From NCBI RefSeq assembly GCF_048128805.1, contig NC_136000.1, positions 10,627,354 to 10,691,353 of the forward strand: 64,000 nt of DNA, given 5' to 3'. Position 1 is the first letter of the stretch, and every line of letters starts with the position of its first letter. The notes beneath the pieces are model-generated. The model ran no database searches. It was not told where the DNA came from and was given only the letters and a program-made list of their open reading frames with translations. This document shows, in pieces, positions 24,517 through 38,400 of this stretch. The stretch is from Centroberyx gerrardi. Lineage: Eukaryota; Chordata; Actinopteri; Beryciformes; Berycidae. A program made the position numbers and the translations under genes.

Positions 24517-27500
24517 CACTCCATTCTCTCCAGGTAATAGCACAGGGAGGGAGGAAAAGTGGGTCAGTCGCCTCCTATATGGGACTAGAGCCGGGGAGAG
24601 AGGAGGAGAAGAAAGGGGAGTGAGAAGGCCTGTTTGATCTCCTGGCAGCCTGCGTCTTAGAGGCTGAGCGGAGCAGGTGGGCACCCATCGCCTCCCCCCC
24701 CCCCCCTCCCTTCAGCCCCCTCTCACCCCCCACAGGTCACACTCATGAATATAATAGATGGCGATGGATAGGGCTCTGGCTGTGCTTTCAAGGGGTCGTA
24801 TTTGAAGTCAATGGCTCCATTCGTCTTTGTTTTCCCCGGTCATTTTCTGGCCGCCAGCAAACGCCAATAAAATTGTTTTGTATTGCACAGAGGGAAACCT
24901 GGAAAACCTACCATACAACCTTGCCAACGTATAGTTTATTTTCCATATTTCCCCTTGAAGGTTTTTATATTACATTTTAGTTGATTGTAATATGCATTAA
25001 GAGTTCCAATCTGTGGGCTGTTCACTTTGAAAATGAGACTTAGTCAGACAAGACCAAACAATCTCTTGAAAAGCAGTGGAGGATAATCCTATTATGCTAT
25101 TAGCCAACTTAGGCAGCTTTAATAGGTGTTCATCTTTAATTCATGCTAATTGTTTCTCTCTTTTCACATTAACTCTTATTAGTCCAGAATAGAAAAGCAT
25201 AATAGATGCTCACAGGCAATCCAGAACAATCATGATTAGTTGTGGCAAGCCGGTGACCCACAATACCAATTGTTTTCAAGTGGCTATATACTATAATTGT
25301 GGGAGAAATACTTGAGAGAAATGCCCTTCCCTGGAAGGGAAGATTATAAATCATATTTTATCAATGCAGCATGTATTTAACGGCTTTGACAGGACTTTAT
25401 TGATGAAAACGTGCAGTACCACAGGTGACGTATTGCCTCGCTCAAGCCCGCAAATAAAATGGCCTTGATTGGAATGGCGATTTATATCTGCATTAAGTCA
25501 GTTAGACATTCAGTGGCTTGGCACTGCTCCAGTTACCAAGGAGATCCCATTGGGAGTCGTTTGCCCGCAGCGAAATTCTAATCGATACTTCTGGAAATGC
25601 TGTCTGGCTCCACATGCTAGGCTTTAAATCTAAAAAAAAACCACCCTGCCGCCAACCCCTGCCCTGCTCACATATTTAATTGAGCAAATGTTACCCCTGT
25701 TCTGAAAGGGAGGGATTTCTGCTTTTTATTTTTTTTTTTTGCAGAGCACCTATGATGAGTTTGGGGACTCTTTGCACTGCATGATCAGAGGCAGCACTCT
25801 CTGACTTATTCATGCTGACTGAAAATTTAATGGCCTTTAGAGCCGGATGACCTAATGAGAGGATTCAGTGCAGTGGAACATCAGTACAGTAGCACCATGA
25901 ATAATCAGCCCCAAAATGGCTCCTGTGGCTCAAGCATAGAGCCAGTCACAGTGTCAATGCCAGCGCCACGGCTCAGCCAGCTTTAACCCTCTGTGGAATG
26001 TTATCAGGTTTCCCACACTCGTTCAGTCATAATATTCAAGGACATTTCAATGCCTTTCAAAGTCTTGCTCTGTCTAATTCAAGGGGAAAAAATGCTGCAT
26101 TAGAGTTTGGATGTTACATTGATTTACAATAACCAATACATAAAGTCCACTTTAACTGTTGGATTAAAGTGATAATCTGCAGTTTGGTAGTGTCCAGTAC
26201 TGCTACGTCCTTTTCCTTGAATTTTCTTTTGATGAAGTTTGATTTTCTGTAGGTGGCGCTTTTCTGTGTCTGTTCAGCCACGGTGGCTATCGTTGCACAC
26301 GCTAATTACCCAGTTCTTCTTCCATTTATTCCAAACAAATCGCTGTTGCTGCTTCCGGTAATGCAAAACTCATCACTTAGGATTTTTACCTTGAAAGACC
26401 TACCAGACCTTGGGTGTTTAGTACAGCAAATATAAAAGCTTTTATGAACTGGGTATAGGTTGAGTCACTACTGTGTTATATCAATTGGAAATAGAGAGTA
26501 GCAAAACCTAATTTTATTTACATGAAAACATCACGGGTTATTACTTTAAATGTGAAAACACTGCTGCTACACCAAACGTGATGCTATGCAAAACAAGAGG
26601 GCTCTCAGCACTGCATTATGTTAGTGCTGGAATGGGAGAAGTCTGGGCGGGTGGCCCTGTCTAGACATTTTATTTATATTTGAAGCACCTGTAAAAGCCA
26701 TTCCCCTGAAATTTTGAGCGTCCCATTTCATCAATAATATACACTGCAACACAGTGCCAATTAACACTTTTGCAATGTCGTACTTCGCCATAAGCCAAGC
26801 ACTTTCTAGACCTCCATACATTCATCAATTTTTAAAAAACATTTATGGCTCAATTTTATTTTATTTTTTTTATCAAAGTCGCAACTTTCAAGGATTTCCA
26901 AGGCCCATGGGAGCGTTGATAATTAGGGGTTTAAAACAGCATGCTGAGAGAGCACTCACTCCTCTGAGTCATCAAATACCTGCAAGCCTCATTCCTCCTC
27001 ATCTTTTCACTGTCCACTTGGAGGTACAGTATATGCCTCCATACTGGGTTTTGTCAGCTTGTTTTCTCTGTCAGACAGCCAGTGATTTAGTGACGGTGGT
27101 GATTGAGTGACCTCTTCTGCCCTATAAAGGCTGGACTCATTCAGAACATTATATTGGGTCCTTGGCTGCCTCCGCATTGAAATGCATTGCCTGTCTCCCC
27201 CCTTCTGCACTACAGTACCCAACAACGTATTTACAGTATACAGCACTGAGCAGCAGTAGTTACCAGAGCGCATAAAGCTGTCAATACGGACCCTCTTCAC
27301 TATCACTATGCCATCTCCCAAGGCAACTTAAAACCTCAATCTCAATTCATCACTCAGCACAGAATCAGCCCACGTATTGTATTAAACTGGCTGGAGATTG
27401 AGTCCTTTAGCCCCTTATCATTCCCCAGGCTCAGGAGGGAGTGAATAACCATCGGGCAGTATCCCGGACAGCACTGTATGGCCCTCTATTCCAGCTTTCC

Positions 27501-30500
27501 ATTAAAACGGCAAGGTCCAAAATGAAGTCTCCTTGTGCAAGTACCTTATAAATCTCTTTGTCCCTTTTCATTTTCACACATACTGTATATGCGCACACAG
27601 GCACTCAAATACACATACACACACACACACACATAATAATTTCAGACAAGTGGTAAGAAAATTAATTGCTCCAAAAACAGATACAGATTGAAAAAGTCGT
27701 TTTTTTTGTTTTCTTGAAAATAAAATTTGTTCTGCACTGCGTGTGGTATTTAGAAATGTCAGGACAAGTTTTATGAATCAGTTGTAATGGAAAATTGGCT
27801 ACACAACATTAATCAGAGTTTATGCAGCAAGGCAACGCAACATGCAAAACCGCTAGGCATCCAAACAATGATATTCAAATGTTATCAAAGACATTAATGG
27901 CTGATGTGAAACATAATGAAGAGGTGGTGGAGGTGGTGTGGATGCGTGCACACACACACACACACACACACACTCACAAACACATACACACACATACACA
28001 AACAAGCAATCCATCTCAGCTGCCGCACACACCCACACCTCCTGCATCCTATATACTGTACATACATACATTCCCAGTGGACGCACACAGCTGTCAAGGT
28101 TATGATGTTTGCTGTTTACAATTGCCGCTGTCTCTCTCTAGATGACCTATGAAGAGGCAACCCCCCCCCCCCCCCCGTCCCAGAAAACAGCAGGACAAGG
28201 TGATCTGACAGGAAATGACTGATCTCACCGACTCTGATAGCACACTATCTGTTTCTGGAAAACTCTTTGAGACAAAAATGAGATCAGAAAGTGGGCATTA
28301 CACCGACTTCACACTTAAAATTTGCTCAATTATGAGTCATTTGTGAGATTACAACTAAATGTGCATGTGTAGGAGTGTGAAAGACAAGGAGGTATGCTTA
28401 GAAAATGTCTGTGGGAGTGTGTGAATGAGAGCGAGGCAGAGTGAGAGAGGCAGAGATAGATCAATTAATCAAAATCGAAATTGCAATACATAATACGTAT
28501 GTACTGCAATTTCCAAATCGCGACAGGTTTCAATTTGTGTCTCAAAGGCAAGCTTTTTCTGACAGCTTACTCAGCAAGGTATTCTGGTGTTGTTCTGAAT
28601 ACCTGGCCTGCAAATTGAGTGGCAAATCAGTATATATTCACACAGAGAAAATCCCGAGCATTATCTTATTATCCTACATCCCCCCTGTCCCAACATGAGA
28701 TAGAAAAATAAATGATGTTGAATAAGCCATCACATCACAATCCATATTCCAATCACAATACCCATGTTGTCTGTTATTGTGGAGTGGCCAGATCCTCGCA
28801 CCGGTTAGAAATGTACTGCTCGAAGCAGCGAGAAGTCCCGTCTCTGACTGCGTGCAACAGGAGGAATCTACACACCATGCTATTTATTCAGCCTTCTAAA
28901 TCCACTTGTCCATGGTATTACCCCAGCTCAACGCCAGACAAGCAAACAGACAGACAAGGGGGACTAGCATGCATGTGGCACAGCGGGATCATGGTAAACA
29001 AAGACAATACTCTAACATGTGCTCTAATCCTGCTCAGGGTTTCTCTGTCATACCCGTCCCGCTTCAAAGATATCCACTAACTGCATCTCTCCCTCCATCC
29101 CCTTCCTTTGCTCAATTGTTCCTCCTTTTCATCCTACTGACTAGGCTTGTGCCAATATGAACATTTCATAGTGCGATTATCTTGACCAAAATTACAATCG
29201 TTATACGATATTATCTTGATAATTATTAAAAATGATTAAAAAAACCTCTGTAATATGCTTCAGTTGCTTAAAACTAATTTATCATATCAGTTACAAGACA
29301 TTTGACTTTTTTCTTCAATTTTGACAAAATTGAGCTTATATCAAGTTTAGCTTATAGAAACTGGTTTAGCTTATAGAAACTGTAAGGAGAGTTTTAAACA
29401 ACACAAATAAAAATATAAATAACAGCATCTAAAATAAAGTAAAATGTCTCTCTAATTAAGTTAAACTGTCCTGCATCCACTTTAACATGAATACAACAGC
29501 TTACTAGAGTGCTTCTCCTTTGGGGAAAATAAATCATCAATGACAAGAGCCTTGGTTATAAAATAGTGTCATAACCATTACTGTTTTTTATCGCAACATA
29601 TAGTAATACTGATTGTTGTCCTATCTCTACTACTGAAATCCATTCATCCATCCATCCCTCTACTGGGTAAGGATAAAAGAAGCATGGACCATCCTTCCAT
29701 CCACCTTACACAGCTTTTCTGGCCCCCGTCCCACTACAGCTCTCTGTTATATTCCCCACACAACGCTCCCCCACCACCCAACTTTGCATACTCTACCACC
29801 CACTTTCTCTAAATTAGGCATGATTAATGTGTACGCCACGCATTGGGCCATCTTAATTAAATAACACCATCTAATTAGGGGCTGGTTTCTGCTGGTAATG
29901 GTGCCGTAAGATGTTGGAATGGGATTGCGTGGTGTGACAGAACGTCTGCGAAGGCCGTCAAACTCCCTGGGCGGTCACACTCCCTTGGTTTCACACAAAC
30001 ATCCCCCTAATCTGACAGTTACATTAAAATGCAAATAGCCCAGATGTGAGGGCCTGGTAACAAGTGTGGATTACCGCCCCCTGGGAGCCACAACGGCCGG
30101 GCTTTTTCCTGATATGACATAAGCTAGGTAGCACGCTGGTTGATAGCTGTTGACCTAGAAGTGCCTGTTTAAACATTAGCTTATACATCATGCACATGTG
30201 TAAGATCACATAGCCTGGAAATCTCTTTGAATTGAAAGATAATGGCATCGAAGAATCAATTTCCCATGCCTAATCATGAATAAATATGTCACGCAAAAAA
30301 TTATACATGTTGAATCTCTTATCAATGATTGTTTACCCGACTACTGTCAAGACTAGATAACGAATGGCGTAGTTTATCTTCTTTCCTTGTGAATATATTG
30401 CTAGCTTTAATTAAATCAAGCACAGTACCAACTGAAAGGTCAAAGAAAATGAAAGCATATTAATGAGCGAAGGGCACGGGCAGCATACAGCATCAGGTCA

Positions 30501-30524
30501 GGGAGACAGCAGGGGGACAGACGG

Positions 30525-30563
<39 letters not shown>

Positions 30564-33500
30564 ACACACAAACATGCACACACTTTCTCTCTAACCCACA
30601 CACTCATATACACTCTCTACCACTCACAGACACACAAAAAACCCGCACAATCTCTCTCTCACACACATACACACACACAAACACACACGTACACATAAAT
30701 GTCCAGACAGCTAACTTGGGGTGTGAGACATGAACAATGTGTAGTGTGTGTGGGACACCCAGGCACCAGCCACCAGAACGGCCTCCCCCGCAGCGCACCA
30801 TCATGGCTGGATGTCAAACTCAGCTAACCCATGCCAAAATACCTACCCTTTAAAAAGCTCTGGCAGTAATAATACCTCGCAGTGGCTTGTCCTTTCAGTA
30901 CAGATGAAAAGGAAAAAATACCATTCATTCCCACAGAGGGGCGGCTACTGCCATAAAGGGATATTGTACTTTTCCTTTGTGCTGTGGCACAGAGAAAACT
31001 ACAACAGGCTCACAGTGGGGTGAAGGAATCGGGTGGGGGGGGGTGCAAAAAGGGCTTGGACACGGATCAAAAGACTTAAGTTTCACTGCATCATCAGGGC
31101 CGGAGTACTTCTTTTCTCCATCCTACCTTCCTCCGTCTCTTCCCTTCCTCCCCTCCCTCCCTCCCCCCCCCCCCTCCCTCTGTTGCCTTTCTGCTAACTC
31201 TGCTGCATCCGTGCTATTCCAGCCGGGAGCCCATCTTCTGAGGGGCGTCCTGGCAGAGTGTGAACATTGCTCTTACATGTCGGCCCTCAACAGAGATGTG
31301 AACACTAATGGTTTTTGGCAGGGCCCGGGTCCTCGGTGGACACACTACTGGAGCAGAAAGAAAACAACGGGGAAAGAGGGATGGGGGAAAAGAGGGGCAA
31401 CGAGTGCAGAAAACTACCAGGTCTCTTGGCAGGCTGGGCTCACTTGCTTGCTACAACAGCACCATCTGTCTTTGCAAGGAGAGCTTTACAGTGTCGAATA
31501 ACCGATGTCACTGCACATCACACACCGAGAACAAATTATTATGGATGGGGTTTATTGTTATGTCAGCCTATTTGATTGTTTAATAGGTTGTTATGGATGT
31601 GACTTGCTACATCTAGACAACTGATGCAGCTAATATGAATAGAGAACGCGTGACTCATGCATGTTAGAAGCATATAAATTATATGGTGCATCTCTCAAAG
31701 TGACAGAGTAACTCATTATTTTCCTCTTAGTAATATCTGGATGTCATACAGTGACACATTCTTGACATTTTAAAAATGCAGCGAGAGAACAAAAAAGGTG
31801 CTCCTTCTCTGTATTTCAAAGCAGAAACGAGAGCAAGTAAAAAGGAATCCTCTTTGTGACAGACCCACTCGGCGGGACTGCAAATGTAACTTTTTCCTGA
31901 GTGAGCAACATTTATCGTCTCGGCGGACCTGCCCCTCTGCTCAGCCATGCGCTTCCCTTCCTCGGCCGACCAGAAAGAGCAGACAAGATGGATGCCGGTG
32001 TCACAGCGCTGGCCAGAGTGACGGATGGGCTGATTATACAAACTCATCCCTCTGGCTGTAGAAAAACACAACACCTTGCCTGCTAGCTAATAGCCTTCAT
32101 ATGCCTCTGCCTTATGGATAGTGGAAGCCTGGTGTTAATATGGAAAAAAAAGCATTATATGGACAGATCCCATTACAACCCCGGCCTCCCTCCTGACAGC
32201 TTGCACTTGAACAGACACCTGCCACATTGGTTTTTTACAGCCCAAACAAACAAAAAGGTAAATCACCCCCCGGCGACCTCATGGCTGGCTGGCTGGCTTC
32301 AAGGGCATGTTTTCCTTCCCCCAGATGGACACATTGCAAATGTGTAAACGGATTCCTGTCACTGACTTGATGTGTGGGTGTCAAGCTCTGCTCTGCGCGG
32401 TGGTTTCTCAGTAGGTAATCCGGGGCAACAGGAGGGAAAAGGAGGACAGAAACGGAGAGACAAGGCGAATCATCTTGGTTTTTGGCCAGAACTGTCAAAA
32501 AAAAAAAAGTCACGGGAGAATAAGTGTGGGTGTTGAAGGTGATCTTTCAGGATTAACCACCCTCCCCTCGCCTACCCTATGTGTGATTTTAGGTCTGGGT
32601 TGATTGATCAGACTGGTATTGAGTCTCTGCTCGGGCGAGACGTTTGGATCAATCACACCGGCCAAATGGGAGCGTACAGTGGCCCTAACAAATGGAAGCA
32701 GAGAATGAGGAAAAGGGGAAAAAAGAGATCGAGCGGCTTACCCCATGCTTCCGGCTATCAGCAGGAACAGGTTGTAGATGTGCGAGAAGATGAAGAGGAA
32801 GAGGATAGTGCTGAAGAACATGGTCATCCAGGAGCCGTGATCCTCGCGGAACATTTTGAGGCGCAGGTATCGACCTGTAGGGAGGCATGACAAGGACACT
32901 GCTGGTCAGCGACCGCTCCAACAGCACGCATGCAGTCAACCTTCTAACATGGCCACAAAATGAAGATGAAAGGATATGAGTTACTCGCACACATCAATAA
33001 TGTCCTATTCTGTCAGACACGTGCCCTTTAGGCAATGAAATGATGATTAAAGACCACTTTGAAGTGTCACTTCCCTACCCCGAGGTAATTTTCTTTTCCT
33101 GGCCAATTTCCATAGCGGTATATGCTTGATACACTAACAATCACTATATCTTCACCAACCCCAACAGAGAATATTCAACACACACTTATTTCCAGGCGTC
33201 TGGTGGACATGCCGTCCCTGGAATGATGCTCTCTTGTGTTTCATGAGGTGAGTTCAGCATGATTAGAGCGATTATTCAAACATTTGTGACCTGTGGTGTT
33301 TTTTTATACTCTCCTGGCTTGGAATCAAATTATGGGGAAAAATCTCTCTGGCAGAGCATGAGATTGATTCAGATACCCAGCCTTCTGCACAGAATACATA
33401 ATCATACAAGCTTGTCCTCCGGCGGCGCCACTCCGCAAAACTCATGAAGACAACAAGTTCTATAAGGCAATTGTCAGCTTGTTGTACCTTGAAAAGACTA

Positions 33501-35445
33501 CTGAAGGTGCATGAGTCCTCGGTGCCTCGCTATCAGTATGACAAATCAATTTTGATTTGATTATTCATAGTGACAAGCAGAAAAAAATTCCGTAACTGTA
33601 ATTCACAAATTTTACGGTGCGGTAAGTGAGATGAAAAAGCATTACATAAGTATAAATCACTGAGAGATGTGAAAAATAACACATGTGATGCAATTAGGAA
33701 TGCGTAATCAATTACACAACAGCTGTCAGAGTCCTTGATCTACCTCCCACACTGCTCATGTAACAAAAGCAATCTACCACATGATGTTGGACCTCTTTCC
33801 AAATCTCCAGTCTGTGCCCAGATTGCCACCGCCGTTACTCAGACCTTGGTTTTCAAATAATTCTTGATATATTTTCAAACCTTCTTGACATACAAGATGG
33901 GTGGGCCTTGGCACTTAGCACAATGCATGAGTGAGAGAAAATGTACAGGCAAGTATTCAATTTATGGTAAATTTATACTTTTCTGACACAATCTGAGCAA
34001 TCCTGCTGTGGTAAACCCCACCCATCTCCAAGGACGTTTAATTAAATGTTAAGAATTAAGAAAAAAACAAGAAATCCTCTTTGACCAAGGTCAGCTATTA
34101 TTTCGACCCCACTTCCACTATGCTACATGTATCTCACACACAGTCTACTTCAAGGCTCTCCCTCCACTTCAACTCTGCAAGCCCTGATCCCGTGCCAGAA
34201 GCAGCCATCTTCCTAGGAACAACTCTTTGTTTTTCTCTCCTCCAGCTCAGCCAGCCTCCCTTTGAGTTACAGCCCCTGGGAGAGCGCTTTGTGTTTGTGT
34301 CCACATACACACAGCCAGAAAGACAGCAAAGCAGAATGCTCCATTTATTTTCCCATTACAGCCTGGCCGGTTTACTCTCCAATAGTTTTACATGCTGTTC
34401 AATCTCAGCTTGCTCACTTTAGTCTTTCTGCAGCGCACATAAAAACAAAGATGTGGAGATTCCTATGGAGATGAAGAGCTTTGCTGGGTTAATCTGCAGT
34501 CATAATGAATACCAACCTCCTGTTGTAGTTTCAAGCATGGGCACACAGTGTATCATATAGATGTGTCTTTAACGCCATAGAAACCAATAGATGTGCAGTG
34601 ACATTTTGAACTATTGTTATTTACCTATCGAGAACTTTATTATACTGAATACGAACATGAATATTCCCTCCATAACGGCATTCAACAGCGATATTTTTGA
34701 AGTTGTAGCAACAGCAAGTATGCATGCCTTGTGCGAAGCCATACCATACGTCTTGCTCTGTGGTATTTCAGGGCTCATCACAGCTGCATAATTGAATTGA
34801 CTTGCATGGGTGAACTTAATTGCCTCCAGTGCCAATGAGCCTCGGCTTGGATGTAGGTGCAGAGTGTGTATCGGCAGATCTGACTTTTAAAGCGACTAGC
34901 TGCGCCAGCGAGCACGGCAGCCCTCTCACAGCCCATATGGGTAGGATTTAACTAGGGGGTGATTCAAGACTATTCAGCCAGGCCGCTTGAGTCATCGCAC
35001 CTCCCCACTGTAGCGCACCCCGATAAGGAGTGATTCATGAGCGCTCTCTACTACGAGGCACAGCCCAGCAGGGGACAACAACAATATACATGAGCAACCA
35101 CACACACACACACACACACACACTCACAAATACAGTATCCTACACACTGGTCAGGCAGGCAGGCAGACACTCTATATATCTCTATCTCACTTTCTCCCAC
35201 ACACATGCACAGAGCAGTTCATATTTATCATGCAGATGAACACGCTTTTATTTTGAATACTAATGCAGATAAGTCTTGTTCTTCCAAAGCCATGGTATGC
35301 ACAATGATTTTCTGTTTTGTCTTCAGATTGTGTCCATGTCCGTTCAACTTGTTTCCTGAAAATCAAACATGTAACCTAGTCTCCATCTAGTGGTGGTACA
35401 CTGACATACTGGCAGGTCTATGGAGATGCAGCAGGAGCACACACC

Positions 35446-35477
<32 letters not shown>

Positions 35478-38400
35478 GACAGACACACACAAACACACAC
35501 ACACAGACAAACACTCACGCACACAGGCAGCAGCACATTTCATCATGTTGTATTTCATCATGTATTTCACACCATGATAAGCACTAGAGCCTTTACAGTC
35601 AATACAGTGTGCCGCTTTTGCATTACAGCTTCTGCAAACTGATAACACACTTTCTGAAATAAAGTTTTCCTAAACCTTTTTTTTTTAATTTTTAACCAGG
35701 GAAAGGTTTTGCTGAGCACACATGCTCTTTTTCAGCATCACCCTACTTCAAATTCAAAGAGTTACACATATTCACACCTGGGAGCTGTCCAATACAACCC
35801 CAGTCTGTATGAGAGCATTAAATCATGTTGTCACCATTATTTACATGTCTGGAAAAAACTGCAGCTCTGGGGATTCTTTCCAAGGTTGTAAATGTAGGTT
35901 GTAAATGTAGCCTTGATAGCTATCAAGGCCACAGACGTAGCATTAGATCAACGTAGCATAATACTTTTCTTATCATTACTATCCTGATCTCAACATGTGA
36001 CCACATTGATAATTGCTGTCGTTCTCAGTATAAATCCTAATCCACAATGTCTTCGAGACAATACTGAATTAATCAATGAATTCCATTAATACATTCTACC
36101 TAATGACATGATAAGAGCTGAACAATTAATCGAAAAAAAGATCGAAATCGCAATAAACTTCTGCAATTTCCAAACTGTAGAGGCTGCAATTAATTGCTTA
36201 ATAGAGAGGGGCGTCCAAAATGGATTTCTGAAAAAGGTGATGTAGTGCTCTGGGTAATCTTTGGTCAATGAATCAAGTATAATATTAGTGAAAACCTTTC
36301 ATCAGACTCAAACTCAGTAAATCCTGCACACTGACATCAATTTTTTTTTTTTTACAAAATCACTTTTCTAAGTTCTAAAAAATGTATGACAAGAAAAACT
36401 TACCTACTTACAGTGATGATATGAATCACAGTTTAAATCACAATTGCAATATTCTGTCAAATAATCACAATTAGATTTTTTGTCAGTATCATTCAGCCCT
36501 AATAAACAGTGATCAAAAGGCAATACAATTCAGACTGTCAAATGGTGTATTGCTGTCAGAGTGCATGCAGTCTTGAAAAATTTGCATTATACTATCAATA
36601 ATTCACTTTTTTTTGTAAATAAAGGTAACAAGCCAATAAAACTTTGACATTGGTAAATGCATACATAGATATGGCATGATAAGGCAACAGCCACCTAATG
36701 GTACCGGACACACACTGGACAGGACACAGAAATGGACAGGGACTGTAGCCAATTAGTGTCACAAGACCCTCTGAGCATCTCCACTGGAGCAACTGGGGGT
36801 TAAGTGCCTTGTTCAAGAATAACTTGACAGTAATTCTTAAGTAATGTCAAAGAGTTAGTCTTTCAAATTCCCTCCCCATCCAGATTTTCCCAGGCGATCC
36901 GGGGATTCAAACTGGTGACCTTCCGGTTGCAAGCCTGCTTCTCTGACCAATAATGAGATAATAAGATTCTGGGAACTCTCGGGCTATAAAGCCATTGCAG
37001 TATCTACCGAATTTATAGCAGTAATCCAGTCCACTGACACACAGGAGCCTTGGTGCCAGACAGCTGAAATACAAACACACCTTGGTAGAAACTAGCACAG
37101 GCCATCGGTCACTGTGTCTGTGTGTGTGTCAACACAAGCACAGACAGACACACACACACACAGCATGCACACCAACATACATGCACACACAGGCACGTGG
37201 ATATGCCCACATGTATGATCTCAGATGTTAGTTTTGTCTTATTGTGTGTTTAATGTATCATACACATCCACGTGCACACACACACAAACACACACACACA
37301 AACACACGTGTCAGTCACAGTTAAGGCAGTGCACCGACAGCTCCAGACAGATGAGAAGCTCACAGCTGGTGGAGGTGGAGTGAAGGAGGCCGAGACGCGA
37401 TCGCTGCCTCTACTCATCATGATACCGCATTTCATCAACCACTCTGGGGTGACCAAAGGGGGTAAGAACAGTCTACCTGAAATAATAATTAGCAAATCCT
37501 GTTTTTATTTAACACAGAGGGACCACACAGTAACAATGTTCTACACGAGGTATGGCTTATCAAATGTTTGTATACATTTAAAAAAATAAACTTGTTAGGA
37601 AACTATTTGAAAATTATAGTGCATATAGTGCAACTGTGTATAACTGTGTAACTGTCAAACTGTGGCATCAATAGCACAATAAGTATACAGCATAGTGTCC
37701 TCTTACTTTCTAGAATGATTACTTACAGTAATAGCTGAGTATGTTCAAATTAATGCCGTCATCACAAACTAGAATATAAAAAGTTTCCATTTTCTCTCTT
37801 TCACTGGTCAAATAGGCAGAGGCTGACAGGCAGGCAGGGAGACAGAAAAACAGACAGAGTCTATGTTGAAATGTGATCAAAGAAAATGTTACCCTTCGCT
37901 CAGCTGGGCAAAATGAATGCACTATCTCTGATTAAGGGCAAACAGAGGCTGCCGTATTGGAGGTAATAGATCAACAGCCCCAGCTCTTTCATTGTTCGCA
38001 GCAGGCATTCAAGCATTTGCTTCCTGGAGACACTGGTGATGCTTGGAGACTATGGAGCCAGCTCAGCTTGGGCTGTATTGTAAATACAGACGGCTCTGGG
38101 AGAGAGAGAGTGGGTGAACAGAACAGAATACTCTTAGTGAGAGTGCAGCGTAATGGCAGACTAGTAAAACTTACTAAAAATGAAGGATGATGTATTTTTT
38201 ATGCCAGATGATACAGAAGATCCACAGTGTTTGATACAAACTAAATTACAGTAGGTAGGTATAACAGTATAACATTATAACATTATAGTGTGCACAACCT
38301 GCACATAATTAGTGTGTATTTGTTTTCCAATCTTACCATAATGAGTCTGAAAAGATTATTATAATCATCATCTATGTCAGTCCATCACAGAGGGCATCAG

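Larger units (their letters stand above)
23817..32741 (-). other. tmem117 intron 2 (8.9 kb)
   Basis: No exon is supported. It includes a TTAA-flanked element (26164-26549), CA arrays (about 24485-24514, 27949-27973, 30529-30700), poly(C) runs (about 24696, 28160, 31165) and an AT-rich dispersed repeat near 29140-29640 (GTGCCAATATGAACATTTCA). Blocks near 24060-24150, 24820-25560 and 29820-29960 look like possible conserved noncoding elements. Confidence 0.6.

Noticed and set aside
30977..31501. 174-codon frame in tmem117 intron 2
   Set aside because: Low complexity (PSLPPPPP from poly(C)) and no homology.
36114..36503. Possible hAT assignment for the GCTGAAYAAT element
   Set aside because: Eight-base target duplications could not be found, so no superfamily was named.
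37272..37418. Upstream in-frame ATG extending the receptor N-terminus by 49 residues
   Set aside because: It lies in a CA array and would add HTHTNTHTQTH; the ATG at 37419 is preferred. A transcript map could change this.
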